NCBI GenBank assembly: GCA_017643385.1
Contig: JAEPNN010000003.1
Location: 363,063-427,062, forward strand
Source: Dinoroseobacter sp.
GTDB taxonomy: Bacteria; Pseudomonadota; Alphaproteobacteria; Rhodobacterales; Rhodobacteraceae
Direction of reading: 5' to 3'
DNA: 64,000 nt
A model generated the notes under the pieces. It was not told where the DNA came from. It was given only the letters and a program-made list of their open reading frames with translations, and did no database searches. Made by a program: the position numbers and the translations under genes. Positions 62,701 to 64,000 of the stretch are shown here, in pieces (positions within the stretch are counted from its first letter, which is position 1; each line of letters starts with the position of its first letter).

Positions 62701-62858
62701 AGATCGTCTATGGAGCACCTTCCACGCAGCGGTGGACTGAGCTTTCAAGCGCAATTGCCGGAGGCCTTTTGGTAGCGACGGTATTAACCTTGGTAGTCAC
62801 GCCTGCGATGCTGATGCTCGGTGAAAAACGATCAGAGCGAAACAAATCGGGTCCGTGA
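59754..62858 (+). CDS. RND efflux permease
   Basis: 1034 residues, normal length for the family, with 12 membrane helices and two large periplasmic loops. The proton-relay region of helix 4 reads GMLVDGAIVTTE (AcrB has a DD pair; the second Asp is Gly here), and helix 10 reads GIVVNNNIVLID, with Asn where AcrB has Lys940. This variant is common outside the AcrB branch. ATGA overlap with the adaptor gene. The substrate is unknown; no outer-membrane channel or regulator gene is intact next to it. Confidence 0.92.
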   Translation: MNLIITAAFSRSRVVSLLLTILLAWGAFAYIAIPKEANPEIPLPLVYVSTSLDGISPVDSERLLVEPLESEFATIAGLDKMEGHASEGFASIRLEFQPGFDADEALDRVREAVDRAASELPTDAADVTITEVNTALFPIINAVLSGPVPERTLNRLADSLQERIEGLPGVLEVDVGGKREEFLEVLIDPTVFQTYNLSFEEVISQIQRNNRLIAAGAIESGSGRIVLKVPGLIENLEDVLAMPVKVRGGTVVTFSDVATIRRAFDDPTGFARINGQPALALEVKKRSGANIIETVAEVRALVEEMEKNWPETVEVTFLQDQSEQVKELLSDLEANVIAAVILVMIVVVFAMGLRSALLVGLAIPGAFLAGVTALWALGYTMNIIVLFSLILVVGMLVDGAIVTTELADRKLQEGATPREAYAFSAKRMAWPIIASTATTLSVFFPLLFWSGMVGEYMKSLPVTVILTLFASLFMALIFIPVVGGLIGKSQPQSAAAKTKLYAAELGDPRDIKGMSGVYVRLLEWAILRPGTTVLLAVALLLGAFGAYGQLGKGVTFFPSVEPEFMQVQVRARDNISVYERDRLVRLVEDRILQYDEIESLYARSMISGGDEETIGTLQLDLIDWDLRRTAAEIGEDIRADVSNIAGIDVQVQTDSGGPTAGKPINLRIRSREPLSQAIAVTKVRDLMAELGGFTDITDTRSLPGVEVSINVNRAEAARFGADVSILGQAVQLLTQGINVASYRPGDIDGTLDIRVRFPHQDRSLAELGNLRVPTSAGLVPISNFVSFSPTERVGTIRRINEQRVVSIEANVAPGLLVNDQIVALARGLSNLDLPDDVSYSFAGEAEDQAEAMTFLIGAFISAILLMFIILLIQFNNFYQSFIVMSAIVFSVAGVLIGLMVTGRPFGIVMGGIGVIALAGIVVNNNIVLIDTYNQLKKLGQSPLEAALRTGAQRLRPVVLTSVTTALGLMPMVIGLNINFYSREIVYGAPSTQRWTELSSAIAGGLLVATVLTLVVTPAMLMLGEKRSERNKSGP

Positions 62859-63129
62859 CATTGCCACTGGTACCGTCGCAACTTTATGGTGAAATACACC
62901 CACACAATCAGCGCGGTCCATCCGAGCAATCTACATAGTGCTCAAACAAGACTTCAGTTGCGCTTCGTGTGAACGGCATGTAGGCCGCTCGCTCACAATG
63001 GAATTTACCGAGATGCGATGCATTCGGGAACAGCAGAAGCAATGTGAATTGCAAGATCGAAGAAAAGAAGCAAAGACTAAAAACTTCGCATCCCACCCTT
63101 TTGTCTTAGTCTGAGATTTTAAAATAGCA
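62859..63129. other. Gene-free stretch downstream of the RND pump
   Basis: About 270 bp with no supported gene and no clear terminator. Confidence 0.4.
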
Positions 63130-63176
63130 TGGTGACCGAGAGCAGGATTGAGCCCCCGATACGATGATTTTCAATC
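63130..63176 (-). tRNA. tRNA-Phe(GAA)-like 3' half (remnant, possible att site)
   Basis: Read on the minus strand, 47 nt run from the anticodon loop to the end: GATTGAAAATC (anticodon GAA with the usual flanks), a T-arm-like GGGGGCTCAATCC, and the terminal CTCGGTCACCA. The T-loop has C where T54 should be, and the 5' half is not present upstream. It is therefore not a working tRNA. A 3' half ending in CCA is the usual scar of integration into a tRNA gene. Confidence 0.5.
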
Positions 63177-63471
63177 TATAAGGTTTGCTTTTTTGCAAAT
63201 GTTCGTTCGGGTTGTGACTACACAAATGTATCTTATTTCCCCTAACGGGCTAGATAAGAGGCATTGAAGCCTGACATCTTTACGCCGCTGCTTTTGATCT
63301 TCATCGAGCTGTTAAGGGAACCTTTGCGCCCAACGACAAAAGAACTCCGTCTGAAACTCGGCGCAAAACCTAGCCTTGGACCTTTCACACCAAGGGAGCA
63401 TCTTAGCGTTTTTTTGAACAACACTCCGGCGATGTAGATTTTCTCGTCGAAAGTGTGCGAATAAACTCAGT
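63177..63471. other. Gene-free stretch upstream of the GntR remnant
   Basis: About 295 bp without a gene; presumably the promoter region of the GntR-type gene. Confidence 0.4.
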
Positions 63472-63857
63472 ATGTTCGAGAACGCGAAACCGATACAAAA
63501 AAACAAATTGAACGATCAGGTCTATGATTGGTTGTGTGAGCTTTTGCGCGAAGGCGAATTCACGCCTGGCGAAGCCGTTCCTGTCGCACGTGTGGCGAAG
63601 GCTTTTGGTTTAAGCGCAATGCCTGTGCGAGAGGCACTGACCCGTCTGCATGCCATCGGCGTCGTCGCAAATGTCTCAGGTCGTTCTGTCGGCGTCCCAG
63701 CGCTTGGTTATGATGAACTCAAAGACTTACGAGATGTTCGTTTGGAACTAGAAGCACTCGCTGTTAGGTGGGCCGTTCGGAATCGGGATGATGCATCTCT
63801 TGACGATTTAGTAGCGTTGCTGGAGAGGCTTGAAACGACTGAGCAATCCGGCGACGT
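63472..63857 (+). pseudogene. GntR-family (FadR/FCD type) regulator, 3' truncated
   Basis: The first 128 or so codons encode a normal GntR winged helix (VYDWLCELLREGEFTPGEAV, ARVAKAFGLSAMPVREALTR) and the beginning of the FCD effector domain (DVRLELEALAVRWAVRNRDD). The FCD domain is then cut at about 63857, where the opposite strand becomes an IS3-type transposase. The frame runs on to a stop at 63934-63936 through IS sequence. The truncated protein could still bind DNA but lacks most of the ligand domain. Confidence 0.8.
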
Positions 63858-64000
63858 TGGTGCAGAGCTTCCAAGAGACGATGTAGCGGCTGTAATCGTC
63901 CAGGATGGTGCTGAGATAGAACCAGCCCCAGCCTAGAACTTTGATATAGGTGAAGTCCGTCTGCCAAAGCTGGTTGATCGCGGTTGTTTTGTCTTTGAAC
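63858..64000 (-). mobile_element. IS3-family orfB fragment, runs off right edge
   Basis: On the minus strand the frame reads [20 protein letters not shown], then [20 protein letters not shown] and VSWKLCT, the first catalytic Asp block of an IS3-type rve transposase. It ends abruptly at about 63858 inside the GntR gene. The N-terminal part and orfA would lie beyond position 64000. The orfA scrap at 57869-58115 is of the type that usually accompanies this orfB. Confidence 0.85.

Noticed and set aside
1..64000. CRISPR array, rRNA or complete tRNA genes
   Set aside because: No regularly spaced repeats and no rRNA-like stretches were noticed; the only tRNA-like sequence is the 3' half at 63130-63176.

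Overview
The window looks like a piece of a Roseobacter-group alphaproteobacterium (Rhodobacteraceae). This is inferred from the gene families, not from any marker gene. The evidence is two TRAP-type C4/organic-acid transporters, a rhizobial/roseobacter-type GlpVSTPQU ABC transporter with its DUF2160 protein, a Hint-domain protein of the kind common in Rhodobacterales, a GcvT-family protein resembling DMSP demethylase, a cysteate-lyase-like PLP enzyme and UDP-sulfoquinovose synthase. Gene density is high, with many ATGA overlaps. Four transposase scraps and six broken genes show that this stretch has been rearranged repeatedly.

Layout. (1) 1-2734, minus strand: SDR, acyl-CoA dehydrogenase and aminoglycoside-phosphotransferase-like kinase. 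The last two resemble the two halves of ACAD10/11. (2) 2948-8460, minus strand: PLP-dependent lyase, glycine-betaine-type ABC transporter (binding protein, ATPase, an unusually long permease) and an alpha/beta hydrolase, facing a LysR regulator (8569-9459). (3) A photolyase/cryptochrome (9515-11086) diverges from a glpVSTPQU-type ABC operon (11309-17339), followed by a BlaI/M56 peptidase pair. (4) 19120-26702: DMT transporter with an in-frame TGA, Hint protein, D-amino-acid-dehydrogenase-like protein, cytosine-deaminase-like amidohydrolase, an amine-oxidase remnant cut by a transposase remnant, and an M20 amidohydrolase. (5) 26714-31328, minus strand: UDP-sulfoquinovose synthase followed by a BcsB-like and a BcsA-like protein. 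This is a plausible undescribed sulfoquinovose-polymer or glycoconjugate synthase and the most interesting locus here. (6) 31885-35584: TRAP transporter plus Asp/Glu-type racemase. It meets, head to head at about 35.88 kb, the wreck of a second TRAP transporter and a three-subunit flavin/FeS amino-acid oxidase operon with RidA (36721-39848). (7) About 40.7-46.2 kb: an AT-rich signalling island (small membrane protein, NarL-type regulator, periplasmic molybdopterin-fold protein, hybrid histidine kinase, stand-alone receiver) with repeated CTTAAGATAC-like sites. (8) 47291-55972: RpiR regulator facing an operon of N-formylglutamate-amidohydrolase-like enzyme, TRAP transporter, glutamine-synthetase-like ligase, aldehyde dehydrogenase and Fe-type alcohol dehydrogenase. 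This suggests a gamma-glutamylation route for an amine or amino alcohol. (9) 56156-58115: DmdA-like protein and an acyl-CoA ligase decapitated by an IS3-type orfA scrap. (10) 58609-62858: RND efflux pair, then a tRNA-Phe-like 3' half (possible att scar) and a GntR gene truncated by an IS3-type orfB that runs off the right edge.

The common theme is scavenging of small organic nitrogen and sulfur compounds: five transport systems, each next to dedicated catabolic enzymes and mostly with a local regulator. GC-rich stem-loops lie just downstream of several binding-protein genes, as expected where the binding protein is made in excess over the membrane parts.
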